A stretch of 64,000 nt of DNA from Streptomyces fulvoviolaceus (GTDB lineage Bacteria; Actinomycetota; Actinomycetes; Streptomycetales; Streptomycetaceae), in the NCBI RefSeq assembly GCF_000718165.1, contig NZ_JOEY01000031.1:60954-124953 (forward strand). The letters run 5' to 3'. A program made the position numbers and the translations under genes. Positions 43,913 to 52,031 of the stretch are shown here, piece after piece. Position 1 is the stretch's first letter; every line of letters begins with the position of its first letter. A model generated the notes under the pieces. It saw only the letters and a program-made list of their open reading frames with translations. It had not been told where the DNA came from and made no database searches.

Positions 43913-44532
43913 GTACGACGCTGCTGCTGGCCCGGCACGGGCAGACCGTCTGGCACACCGAGAACCGTTACGCGGGCGTGAGCGACGTGGCGCTCACCGA
44001 CGAGGGCCGCGCCCAGGCGGAGGCCCTCGGCCGCTGGGCGGCGACGCACCCGGTCGACGCGATCTGGACGTCGACGGTCTCGCGCGCCATCGCCACCGCC
44101 GACCCCGCCTGCCGCGCCCTCGGCCTCACCCCGCACCGCGAACCCGACCTGCGCGAATGCGACTTCGGGGTGGTGGAGGGCCGTACCCTCGCGGAGTTCG
44201 CGGCCGAGGACCCGAAGGCGGCGGAGGCCTTCCGCGCAGACCCGGTGGCGCACCCCTTCCCGGACGCCGAGGCCCCGCTCGCCGCCGCGGCCCGAGGAGC
44301 CGGCGCCCTGCGCCGCATCGCCACCGCCCACCCCGGCGAACGCGTCCTGGTCGTCGCCCACAACACCCTGTTCCGTCTGGTGCTGTGCGAACTGTTGGGC
44401 ATCCCCCTGAGCGAATACCGAAGGGTGTTCCCGCGGTTGCGCAACGCGGCGATCACCGAACTGCGCATCGACGACGGCGATTCCGCCGCACTTCTCTCGC
44501 TCAATGTGCCTTGCGAGACGGATAGGACGTAG
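43909..44532 (+). CDS. Histidine phosphatase (phosphoglycerate mutase-like)
   Basis: 207 residues. Catalytic RHG motif in LLLARHGQTVWHTENRYAG, second histidine in VLVVAHNTLFR, and RECDFGVVEG, the usual glutamate segment. It removes phosphate from a small substrate, possibly a sugar phosphate, given its overlap (ATGA) with a sugar kinase gene. Confidence 0.92.
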   Translation: MSTTLLLARHGQTVWHTENRYAGVSDVALTDEGRAQAEALGRWAATHPVDAIWTSTVSRAIATADPACRALGLTPHREPDLRECDFGVVEGRTLAEFAAEDPKAAEAFRADPVAHPFPDAEAPLAAAARGAGALRRIATAHPGERVLVVAHNTLFRLVLCELLGIPLSEYRRVFPRLRNAAITELRIDDGDSAALLSLNVPCETDRT

Positions 44533-44544
44533 CACGATGGGCGT

Positions 44545-45318
44545 ATGACGGAGATCGACACCTTGGTGCCGCACTCGGCCCGGATCTGGAACTACTGGCT
44601 CGGCGGCAGGGACAACTACCTCGTCGACGAGGCGGCCGGCGCCGCCTACACCGCCCTCTTCCCCGGGATCGTCACCATCGCCCGCGGCAGCCGCGCCTTC
44701 CTGGGCCGCAGCATCCGGTACCTGGTGGAGGAGGCGGGCGTCCGCCAGTTCCTGGACGTCGGCACCGGTCTGCCCACGGTCGACAACACCCACGAGTTCG
44801 CCCAGCGCATCGCCCCCGAATCGAAGATCGTCTACGTCGACAACGACCCGCTGGTTCTCGTCCACGCCCGCGCCCTGCTCACCTCCACGCCGGAGGGCGA
44901 GACGGCGTACGAGGAGCTCAGCCTCCACGACCCGGAGCGCATCCTGGAGGCGGCGGCCAGGACTCTCGACCTCACGCAGCCGACGGCTCTGATCCTCAGC
45001 GGCATCCTCGGCCATGTCGCCGACCACGACCAGGCCCGCGACCTCGTCCGCCGCCTGCTCGACGGCCTCCCCTCCGGCAGCTACCTCTCCGTCAACGACG
45101 GCTCCCGCGGCACCGATCCGGACTACGAACTGGCTCAGAACGCCTACAACAGGACCGGCGCGATGCCGTACGTCCTGCGAACGGTCGATCAAATCGCCGC
45201 GTTCTTCGACGGGTTGGAGCTGGTCGACCCGGGCGTGGTGTCCGTACCGCTGTGGCGCCCGGAGGGCACGGCATCTGAGCCGATCGGGCAGCACGGGGGG
45301 CTGGGCCGCAAACCCTAA
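44545..45318 (+). CDS. DUF574 (SAV2177-type) SAM-dependent methyltransferase
   Basis: 257 residues of an actinobacterial family with the signature RIWNYWLGGRDNYLVDE, QFLDVGTGLPTVDN, VYVDNDPLVLVHA and the C-terminal GLGRKP. The fold binds SAM; the physiological substrate is unknown for the family. It is complete, and the IscB element begins right after its stop. Confidence 0.93.
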   Translation: MTEIDTLVPHSARIWNYWLGGRDNYLVDEAAGAAYTALFPGIVTIARGSRAFLGRSIRYLVEEAGVRQFLDVGTGLPTVDNTHEFAQRIAPESKIVYVDNDPLVLVHARALLTSTPEGETAYEELSLHDPERILEAAARTLDLTQPTALILSGILGHVADHDQARDLVRRLLDGLPSGSYLSVNDGSRGTDPDYELAQNAYNRTGAMPYVLRTVDQIAAFFDGLELVDPGVVSVPLWRPEGTASEPIGQHGGLGRKP

Positions 45319-45348
45319 TTGCTGACACAGCAGGGCTCTTGCACTGAC

Positions 45349-46721
45349 TCATCTCGGCGCAGAGATCTGTGGGTCTTCGGCTCGGCGGGCGTACCCATAT
45401 CCATCGGCTCGCTGAAGCAGACGGACGTGGCGGTGGTGGATCCCCTGGACGAGGCCGTGGGCGCCGCGGATGTTGAATCTTCCCGAGGAGCGCACGGCCA
45501 CCCGCCCCACGTGAGTGCCGGCATTCTTGCCAGTGGGAACCGTGGCGGTGACCAGGTCGCCGGTGGCGTAACCGAAGAACTGCTTCGTTCTGGGGAGCTT
45601 GAGACGAGGAAAGCCGTGCTTGTCCGTACGTGTCCGGGCGTGTGTACCTCGACCGGTGCAGGACACCAGCAACACGGTGGTCGGGATGCCTCCGATGACC
45701 GTGCCGTCGGGTACATCACCAACTGCCAGGGCGTCGAGCGAATGCGTCTTGGGCAAGCCATGGCGGCTGCGGTTGTACTTTGTACGCCCGCCGGACCAAC
45801 TGTGTACCGGTACCCCGAATTCCTGAAGCCTTCGCCACAGGGTCCAGCGGGTGGCGTTCATCACCGCAGCGTCTCGCAGGGGCGCCTTGGCCTGACCGAG
45901 GATTCGCGCGAGACGCCGAGGCTCGCCCTTCAAGAACACTTCCACTGGGAAGCTTCCCTTGGCCAGATTGCAGGGCTCGCAAGCCAGCGTCAGGTTGGAG
46001 AGGCGGTCGGAGCCTCCTCTTGAGCGAGGCCGGATGTGCTCAATCTGAAGTGCCACGCCCGAGGCGCCGCAGTAAGCGCATCGGCGTCTCCAGTGTTCCA
46101 GGAGGTACTGACGTACCTCGTAACCCTGGAGGGTGCCCTGCTGATACTCGATCCCCTGCAACGGCACGCCCGCGCTCAGAGCATGTACATCGAAAGAGGT
46201 CCGCTCGATGTGAATCTCGGTCACGGGCGCCCACTTCTGCAATCGCCGCACCCACGAGTACGTGGTGTCCACACGATGCTTCAGGGACGGAGGCAGCCAG
46301 CCTTCGGGGCGCTGGCGATTGCTGTACCGAGGTGCGCGGTATCGCGTCTTCCGGCTCCGACGCCGGTGTCTGTACGCGGCACGCAGGTGCATCTTGTCGC
46401 GGATCTGGGAACCTCGATGCCGGAGTTCAAGTGAATACAGGCCCCGGCGAGAAACAATGACGTCGGGCGTTGCTGTGAGCGGGTACGCGATGTCTGCAGT
46501 GATGGCGATGCCGGTCTCCCTCGAGCCGGGGTCGATGCGTACTGCTACTCCCTCCACCTCGGATTTCTCCGCATCACGGTCCTTCAAGCGGATGACGAAA
46601 GGGGTCTGACGCGCCACAACTGCACGGCCTGTGGTGAGGAGTTTGCGGGCCCGTGCTGGAGAAGTGGGCTGCAGGGGTCGTCCGCGTCTGTCGAGTACGA
46701 AAACGCAGGGGTGGGCCTCAC
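45349..46721 (-). CDS. iscB: IscB-type RNA-guided HNH/RuvC endonuclease (5' frameshift likely)
   Basis: The uninterrupted frame from GTG 46617 gives 422 residues. Counting from that GTG: RuvC-I D29 (RIDPGSRETGIAI), an arginine-rich bridge helix ~82-103 (YRHRRRSRKTRYRAPRYS), RuvC-II E138 (EIHIERTSFDVHAL), HNH with CAYCG, H194 (IEHIRPRSRGG) and EPCNLAKG, and RuvC-III D295 (THSLDALAVG). All catalytic residues are kept. The frame stays open upstream of 46617 and encodes the missing N-terminal PLMP-type domain (FVLDRRGRPLQPTSPARA), but with no ATG/GTG/TTG. A good GTG at 46721 (ribosome site GAAGGTG) lies in another frame and joins by a -1 shift at four T residues (46703-46700). Either a base was lost or slippage is used. 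Family: ancestors of Cas9. Confidence 0.88.
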
Positions 46722-47060
46722 GACCCGCACCTTCGGCCGCCGTGCCGGTGGCCTCGGGGTGACGCCGTACGCCTTGAGATGCGTGGCGTACGGTCTCCTC
46801 TCGCCCATGTCCCCCGCCGGTTGCACGGTTGCACGGTTGGTCGTGCGCCTGCGGTCCGTTTCGTCCCTGCTCTCAGGGTTGTCTGCTACCGCCGGTTCCA
46901 GAGCCTGCCGCTGAGGAGGCACGGCAAGGTGGGGCTGCTCGCCTACGGGGAACGTAGCCATCGGAATGCATCTCCTTCATCATGTGATGGCTCGGGCTGG
47001 TCACTCAGAGCCGGCCCTTGCTGGGGAGGCTCCGGCCTATTGGGCCGGGGAGCGAGTGAC
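46722..47060 (-). ncRNA. Presumptive omegaRNA region upstream of iscB
   Basis: IscB proteins use an omegaRNA encoded immediately 5' of the gene. This 340-nt stretch has no convincing protein. An open minus frame through it (from 46961) is low-complexity and family-less. It contains several stems, for example GCTCCGGCC with GGCCGGGGAGC around 47029-47053, and GGCTCTGAGTGACCAGCC at 46997-47014. The guide would come from the element edge near 47060-47090. Exact RNA ends are unknown. Confidence 0.55.
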
Positions 47061-47091
47061 GTTATGCCAGTAGATGCCGCGGGACGTCCCG

Positions 47092-47937
47092 CTATCCGCG
47101 CTCGGGTCGTTCGCTGTTCAGGACTTGACGCAGGTGGGCTGCGTAGGCTCGCGGGTGGCTGGTGTTTCCGTTGTGGCCTCCGGGAAACTTCAGGAGTTCG
47201 TACCCGAGCAATTCGGCCAGGGCCTCGGCGCACTGATAGTCGAAGACGGTCGGTGGTGTGGCGAGCCCGGCGGCGGGGACGATGCGGGTGCTGACGTTCT
47301 TCAACGCGGCGATGTCGAGCGTGTCGTGTATTGCCGCGATGAAGTCGTGCCGGATGAAGTAGTCGAAGTTGGCGGTCCGCAAGGCATTCATCGGCTGGGG
47401 TGTCAGGTCTGGTTCGGCGTCTGCATTGGTGGGATCGATGCCCAGGGTTCGGGCGATTTCCGGAAGAACGGCGCCAAGACCGTCCCGACGGTAGACGTCC
47501 TGAAGGGCGGCGAGTTCGTGCTCATGGCGGGCGCGCTCGCCGTCGGGCAACAGACGTGGGGCGATGGGCTCGTGGGCGATCAAGGTGCGGATCTGCCCCG
47601 GATGCCGCACGGCCGCGTGCATTCCGATGACTGCTCCCAGGCTGCAGCCGAGCATGAAAGCGGGGGCGTCCGTGAGGGCGGCCAGAAGGTGGTGGACGTC
47701 GTCGGCGTGCTCGGCCAGTGTCGCGCCCTCTTCCGGGGTGGCGAGGCGGCTGCGTGAGAGCCCGCGGCGGTCGTAGGTGACCACGGTGTAGGAGTCGGTG
47801 AGTTGAGTGACAAGGTCGCTGCTTCGGTCGGCGTCCCCCTCGCCGCTCTGCGAGATCAGTAGCAGCGGGCCGGTGCCGCAGACCTGGTAGTGCAGGACTG
47901 CTCCGGGAACGTTGAGCCTGCCGGTTGCGCTGGGCAT
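47092..47937 (-). CDS. Alpha/beta hydrolase
   Basis: 281 residues. Fold landmarks: YDRRGLSRSR, the nucleophile elbow GCSLGAVIG (Ser in GxSxG-like GCSLG), and a late His in FPGGHNGN. No signal peptide; cytoplasmic esterase/peroxidase-like enzyme of unknown substrate. ATG 47937 has GGGGAG upstream; GTG 47973 is a longer alternative. It is divergent from a MarR regulator with an operator between them. Its 3' end abuts the IscB element. Confidence 0.88.
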   Translation of the reverse strand: MPSATGRLNVPGAVLHYQVCGTGPLLLISQSGEGDADRSSDLVTQLTDSYTVVTYDRRGLSRSRLATPEEGATLAEHADDVHHLLAALTDAPAFMLGCSLGAVIGMHAAVRHPGQIRTLIAHEPIAPRLLPDGERARHEHELAALQDVYRRDGLGAVLPEIARTLGIDPTNADAEPDLTPQPMNALRTANFDYFIRHDFIAAIHDTLDIAALKNVSTRIVPAAGLATPPTVFDYQCAEALAELLGYELLKFPGGHNGNTSHPRAYAAHLRQVLNSERPERG

Positions 47938-48011
47938 GGTTCTCCCCACCTTCGGATACGGCGGGCTGTCCACCGTGGCTGCAACTCACCTTATTCCATC
48001 TGATTCGATGC

Positions 48012-48027
48012 ATCAATCTGGATTGAT
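48012..48027. promoter_or_regulatory. MarR-type operator
   Basis: ATCAATC and GATTGAT form a perfect 7-bp inverted repeat around TG, in the 114-bp gap between hydrolase and MarR genes. The size suits a MarR dimer. Confidence 0.65.
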
Positions 48028-48051
48028 CCAGCTCGATGTACGTTGGCCGAT

Positions 48052-48504
48052 GTGAACGGAGTTGAACTGTTTCTTCTGGGGCGCGCCCTCATGAAGATCG
48101 GCGAAGAGGCGCTGCCGAAGCCTCCCGGCGGTGCCGGCCGGTATGCGGGCAGTGCCCGCCTGGTGCTGATCGTGGCCAGTGACATCACGGCCCACCCGGA
48201 CAGCGCCGTCGGTGAGATCGCTGCCCGTACCGGCCTGCCGCAGAGTCAGGTGTCCACGGCCGTCGCCCGGCTGAAGGAGGCCGGGTCGGTGGAGGCCGTG
48301 CCGGATCCCGCCGACGGGCGCCGTGTGCTCGTGCGGCCGGCTGCTGAGGTGTCCCAGCGATTGGCGCAGGTCCGTGCCACCGGTATCGAGCGCGCCCTTG
48401 CTGCGGCGCTCGGGTCTGATGACCCGCAGCGACTGCGGGAAGTTACGGAGGCGTTGGACGTTCTCGCCCGCAATCTTGTGTCGGAAACGGCCGACCGGTC
48501 CTGA
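48052..48504 (+). CDS. MarR-family transcriptional regulator
   Basis: 150 residues. Winged helix: SAVGEIAARTGLPQSQVSTAV, then RLKEAGSVEAVPDPADGRRV, the typical MarR recognition helix and wing. It probably controls the divergent alpha/beta hydrolase through the palindrome at 48012. The start is GTG 48052 or TTG 48043; neither has a strong ribosome site. Confidence 0.88.
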   Translation: MNGVELFLLGRALMKIGEEALPKPPGGAGRYAGSARLVLIVASDITAHPDSAVGEIAARTGLPQSQVSTAVARLKEAGSVEAVPDPADGRRVLVRPAAEVSQRLAQVRATGIERALAAALGSDDPQRLREVTEALDVLARNLVSETADRS

Positions 48505-48526
48505 ATTCGCGCTGCGGCGCAGAAAA

Positions 48527-48563
48527 GAAGGCCCTCGCGAGTCACGTCCTCGCGAGGGCCTTC
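48527..48563. terminator. Strong bidirectional terminator (marR / sodF)
   Basis: GAAGGCCCTCGCGAG and CTCGCGAGGGCCTTC form a perfect 15-bp stem with a 7-nt loop between convergent genes. Confidence 0.92.
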
Positions 48564-48628
48564 CTCTCCATTCGCCTGCTGCGTGAAAGGTGAGAAGACG
48601 ATCACGAGCAGGACGTCTCATCGGTGTC

Positions 48629-49270
48629 TCAGGGGGCCAGTAGCAGCACATTCGCGCGGGACCTCGCGGCCTCGTAACGCCGGGCCACGTCCTGCCAGTT
48701 GACGACCTGCCACATCGCGTCGATGAAGTCGACCTTCTGGTTCCTGTACTGCAGGTAGAAGGCGTGCTCCCAGGCGTCGAAGACGAGGATCGGCACGGAG
48801 CCCTGGCCGACGTTGCCCTGATGGTCGTAGACCTGCTCGACGACGAGGCGACCGCTGAGCGGCTCATATGCGAGGACGCCCCACCCGGAACCCTGGGTCG
48901 TGGCCGAGGCCTTGGTCAGTTGGGCCTTGAAGCCGGCGAAGGAGCCGAATGACTGGGTGATGGCGTCCGTCAGCTCGCCCACGCCGTCCGCCGCGAGTGG
49001 CTCGCCGCCGCCGTCACCCGTCATGTTCGTCCAGTAGATCGAGTGCAGGACGTGCCCCGACAGATGAAAGGCCAGGTTCTTCTCGAGGCCGTTGATCGAG
49101 CCCCATGACTCCTTGTACCGCGCCTCCGCGAGCTGCTCCAGCGTGTCGTTCGCACCTTTCACATAGGCCGCGTGGTGCTTGTCGTGGTGCAGCTCGATGA
49201 TCTCGGGGCTGATCACGGGGGCGAGCGCGGAGTAGTCGTAGGGCAGGTCGGGCAGCGTGTAGACGGGCAT
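48629..49270 (-). CDS. sodF: Superoxide dismutase, Fe(-Zn) type
   Basis: 213 residues. Converts superoxide to oxygen and hydrogen peroxide. Metal ligands H28 (ELHHDKHH), H76 (LHSIYW), D165 and H169 (FDAWEHAF) are all present. The sequence follows Streptomyces SodF ([34 protein letters not shown]). No signal peptide. In streptomycetes, sodF is repressed by nickel-bound Nur so that the nickel enzyme SodN is used instead, and a Nur-like box lies 26 bp before this start. Confidence 0.97.
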   Translation of the reverse strand: MPVYTLPDLPYDYSALAPVISPEIIELHHDKHHAAYVKGANDTLEQLAEARYKESWGSINGLEKNLAFHLSGHVLHSIYWTNMTGDGGGEPLAADGVGELTDAITQSFGSFAGFKAQLTKASATTQGSGWGVLAYEPLSGRLVVEQVYDHQGNVGQGSVPILVFDAWEHAFYLQYRNQKVDFIDAMWQVVNWQDVARRYEAARSRANVLLLAP

Positions 49271-49295
49271 GGCGGGTTCCCCTCCGGACCTCTTA

Positions 49296-49312
49296 TTGCA
49301 CATAGCTTGCAA
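49296..49312 (-). promoter_or_regulatory. Nur-box-like operator of sodF
   Basis: On the minus strand TTGCAA-GCTAT-GTGCAA, matching the published Nur consensus tTGCaa-N5-ttGCAA as I recall it. The position immediately upstream of sodF is as expected. Confidence 0.7.
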
Positions 49313-49425
49313 GTGCAGGCTATCAGCAGGAGGGCGGGATGGCTGGGCGTGCCGGTAGAGGAGTGCGCGGCCGGAGAGTGGCGAACTACTATCTGATCTC
49401 GTAGAACAGAACGGGGGTGGCAGGC

Positions 49426-49845
49426 ATGGGACCCGAGATCGCCGAGCTCGCCAGGACCGCGGGCACGACGATGGTGACGCTGATGGCCACCCAGGCCTGG
49501 GAGTCGACCCGCGACGGCATGGTCGCTCTCTGGCAGCGCTTCCAGCCCGCCCGGGCCGAGGCCGTCGGCAGTGAACTCGAAGCGACCCGTGAGGATCTGC
49601 TCCTGGCCCGTGAGGCCGGTGACGCGGACACGGAGACCGAGTTGACCGCCGAATGGCAGGCACGGGTGCGGCGACTGCTGCTCGCGCAGCCGGAGGTCGC
49701 GGACGAACTGCGCCGCATCCTTGCGGAGTTGAGCCCAGAGTTTCCCGAGCGGCGGCCGTCGGTGGAGGTCCGGCTGCGCGCGGAGGCTTCCGGCAGCGGG
49801 CGGGTCTACCAGGCCGGACGCGACCAGCACATCACGGAACGATGA
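49426..49845 (+). CDS. Small helical protein with C-terminal amyloid-like motif (Bell-domain candidate)
   Basis: 139 residues. The N-terminal third ([20 protein letters not shown]) is an amphipathic, fairly hydrophobic helix candidate. Residues 40-105 look helical and charged. The extreme C-terminus is a short glycine/glutamine motif, [13 protein letters not shown] (124-136). The next gene, overlapping by ATGA, begins with a matching motif. This is the organisation of bacterial amyloid-signalling pairs, in which a Bell-domain cell-death effector carries the motif at its C-terminus and the adjacent NLR carries it at the N-terminus. The toxin role is inferred. ATG 49426 is preferred; GTG 49417 is an in-frame alternative. 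Confidence 0.7.
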   Translation: MGPEIAELARTAGTTMVTLMATQAWESTRDGMVALWQRFQPARAEAVGSELEATREDLLLAREAGDADTETELTAEWQARVRRLLLAQPEVADELRRILAELSPEFPERRPSVEVRLRAEASGSGRVYQAGRDQHITER

Positions 49846-52031
49846 GCGAACTCGGGGCCCGGGCGTCGGGGCAGGGGCGGATCTTCCAGACGTCCGGCGA
49901 CCAGTACATAGAGGAACACCACCATCACTACGACGCCGGGGCCGCCGGTCCGCTCTTCGGGCGCCAGGTCTTGCCCCCGGCGGGAGCGGGGCCTGCCGCA
50001 CCGGACTCCGTACGCATGCCGCTCGTCGGTCGCGCTCCGGGCGTCCTGCGCAACCGCGACCAACTGCGCGAGGCGCTCGGCGCGGCCCTCGCCGGGCCCG
50101 GCGGTGACGTCCACGTCGTGCACGGCATGGGCGGCTGCGGCAAGACCGCGCTGGCGTACTGGCTGTTCAACGAGGTGGTACGCGAACACGGTCGGGTCGG
50201 TTTCTGGGTCAATGCGTCCGAGCGGATGTCCCTGCGTGCCGGGATGCTGGCGGTGGCGGGGGACCGGGGTGCGGCGACGGGCGAGCTGGCGGCCGCGGCG
50301 GCGGGGCAGCGTGCCGCCGCCGACCTCGTCTGGCACTACCTCGATCAGTCCCCCGAGCCCTGGCTGCTCGTCCTCGACAACGCCGACGATCCGACAGTCC
50401 TGGAGGACGGGGCGTGGCTGCGGCGTAGTGGGCGGGGGACGGTGCTGGTCACTACGCGGCATGCCACGTCCGTCTTGTGGCGTGCACCGGGTGTGACCCG
50501 CCACCCCCTGGGCGTCCTGCCCCTGGAGGACGCGGCCCAGGTCCTGTGCGACCTGGCACCGGAGGCGGGTGGTCTGGAGGCGGCCCGGAAAGTGGCCGAA
50601 CGCCTCGGCCGACTTCCCCTCGCCCTCACGCTCGCGGGTTCTCACCTGGCCCACCAACTCCTGGAGTCATGGTCCATGGACGAGTACGACCGCAAGCTCG
50701 GTGAGGAGTCGACGGCGATTGTGGACGGGGGTGCGACCGGATATGGCGGCGGTAGGTCCCGTCATCTTGTGGGCAGGACCTGGCAGTTGTCCCTGGACGC
50801 ACTGGCGGCACAGGGGTTGCCGGAGGCAACGACGTTGCTGCGGCTGCTGTCGTTCTTGGCAGCGGATCCCGTGCCGCTGAGTGTGCTCGCGCCGGTGGCA
50901 CGCGGGGACATCCTGACCGATGGTCTGCAACCTGCCCTGACAGCAGGGAAGTTGGAGCCCGCGCTGCGCGGGTTGCTCGATCACTCGCTGGCCGAACTCG
51001 TCGAGACGAACGGGACGCGGTGCGTGCGGGCGCATGGGGTGCTGCTGGACAGCGTCGCGGCAGGGGTGCCGGAGGGGCAGCGCTCGGTCCTGACGGAGGC
51101 GGCGGCCGCGTTGCTGGACGCCGCTCTGCCTGAGAAGGGCGAGGAGGCAGGGGCCATGAGCAAGCTTGCTGTGCTCGCGCCGCATGCCAGAGAGCTGTTG
51201 GAGAGGGCACCGAGTGAACGGACTGTCGTGTTGGCGGTGCGCGTGGTCTGGCAGGTGTTCGATTCGGGGGACTTCGCCGGCGCCCTGGAGCTCGCTCCCG
51301 GAATCGCACAGCGCACCGAGGCAGTGGTGGGTCCGCAGAACCGGGTGGCTCTGGATGCCCGTCATGTGCAAGCCGAGGCTCTCAAGCGGATGGGTCACTA
51401 CGCCGAGTCCGAGGCGTTGCACCGCTCGGTGCTCAGTACTCGAGAACGCGTCCTGGGCTCGGATCATCCCGACACGTTGCGCAGTTGCTACAGCCTGGCC
51501 TGGCCGCTGTTCTTGATGGAGCGGAACGAGGAGGCCGAGCGCTGGGCCCGTCGGGCGCTCGACGGGCAGCGGCGTGTGCTGGGGGAGAAGTCCCCGCAAA
51601 CGCTGCGCTCCTGGGCGAGCATGCTCGAACTGCTGCCGTACGTCGGAAAGGGGCAGGAGCTCGTTCCCGAGGCCGAGGCGCTCCTCCGTGCCTGTGAGCG
51701 GGTCCTGCTCGCGGACGACATGACGACGCTGCTCAGTCGACTCAACTATGCCGAAGGCCTGCGGGTCTTGGACCGGTACGAGGAAGCCGAGCCTATGGCT
51801 CGTCGGGTGCTGGCCGACTACATCCGCCTCCAAGGGCCTGATCACCCCCTGAGCCTCGCTGCCCTGACTCTGACTGCTCGGATCGCCCGCGGCCTGGAAC
51901 GGTTCGACGAGGCCGTCGCGACGCTCAACGAAGTCATCGAGCGCCGCGAACGGGTGCTCGGGGCCGAGCACCCGTTCGTCGTCGACAACCGCGAGTGGCT
52001 GGCCGAATGGCAAGCCGAAGCCCGGCGCTGA
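49842..52031 (+). CDS. NB-ARC/TPR STAND ATPase (bacterial NLR) with N-terminal amyloid-like motif
   Basis: 729 residues. The N-terminus has SGQGRIFQTSGDQYIEE (residues 9-25), paired to the preceding protein's C-terminus, then a histidine run HHHHY and a linker. NB-ARC follows: Walker A GMGGCGKT (95-102), Walker B LLVLDNADD (175-183), sensor segment GTVLVTTRHA (199-208), GRLPLAL (256-262). The C-terminal ~230 residues are kinesin-light-chain-type TPRs (ALKRMGHYAESEALHRSVLS, RVLGSDHPDTLRSCYSLAW). It would act as a signal-gated oligomeric switch that templates assembly of the effector. ATG 49842 overlaps the upstream stop. Confidence 0.88.
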   Translation: MSELGARASGQGRIFQTSGDQYIEEHHHHYDAGAAGPLFGRQVLPPAGAGPAAPDSVRMPLVGRAPGVLRNRDQLREALGAALAGPGGDVHVVHGMGGCGKTALAYWLFNEVVREHGRVGFWVNASERMSLRAGMLAVAGDRGAATGELAAAAAGQRAAADLVWHYLDQSPEPWLLVLDNADDPTVLEDGAWLRRSGRGTVLVTTRHATSVLWRAPGVTRHPLGVLPLEDAAQVLCDLAPEAGGLEAARKVAERLGRLPLALTLAGSHLAHQLLESWSMDEYDRKLGEESTAIVDGGATGYGGGRSRHLVGRTWQLSLDALAAQGLPEATTLLRLLSFLAADPVPLSVLAPVARGDILTDGLQPALTAGKLEPALRGLLDHSLAELVETNGTRCVRAHGVLLDSVAAGVPEGQRSVLTEAAAALLDAALPEKGEEAGAMSKLAVLAPHARELLERAPSERTVVLAVRVVWQVFDSGDFAGALELAPGIAQRTEAVVGPQNRVALDARHVQAEALKRMGHYAESEALHRSVLSTRERVLGSDHPDTLRSCYSLAWPLFLMERNEEAERWARRALDGQRRVLGEKSPQTLRSWASMLELLPYVGKGQELVPEAEALLRACERVLLADDMTTLLSRLNYAEGLRVLDRYEEAEPMARRVLADYIRLQGPDHPLSLAALTLTARIARGLERFDEAVATLNEVIERRERVLGAEHPFVVDNREWLAEWQAEARR

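Larger units (their letters stand above)
45319..47078 (-). mobile_element. IscB-carrying IS200/IS605-like element (boundaries approximate)
   Basis: The segment contains iscB (minus strand), its upstream non-coding region, and small hairpins near both presumed ends: TGCTG-ACA-CAGCA at 45320-45332 and the palindrome GCGGGACGTCCCGC at 47079-47092. It lies exactly between the stop of the DUF574 gene and the stop of the hydrolase gene. No TnpA transposase is present, so it would be a non-autonomous or immobile element. Ends are inferred from gene boundaries, not from a comparison with an empty site. Confidence 0.6.

Noticed and set aside
46584..46961. Minus-strand frame starting MATFPVGEQPHLAV upstream of iscB
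   Set aside because: No family resemblance; it runs through structured DNA where the omegaRNA is expected. Its 3' part (RPTPAF) is considered only as the broken start of iscB.
49913..49931. Possible engineered His-tag (HHHHY) in the STAND protein
   Set aside because: The run has only four histidines inside a natural linker, with no vector sequence around it.
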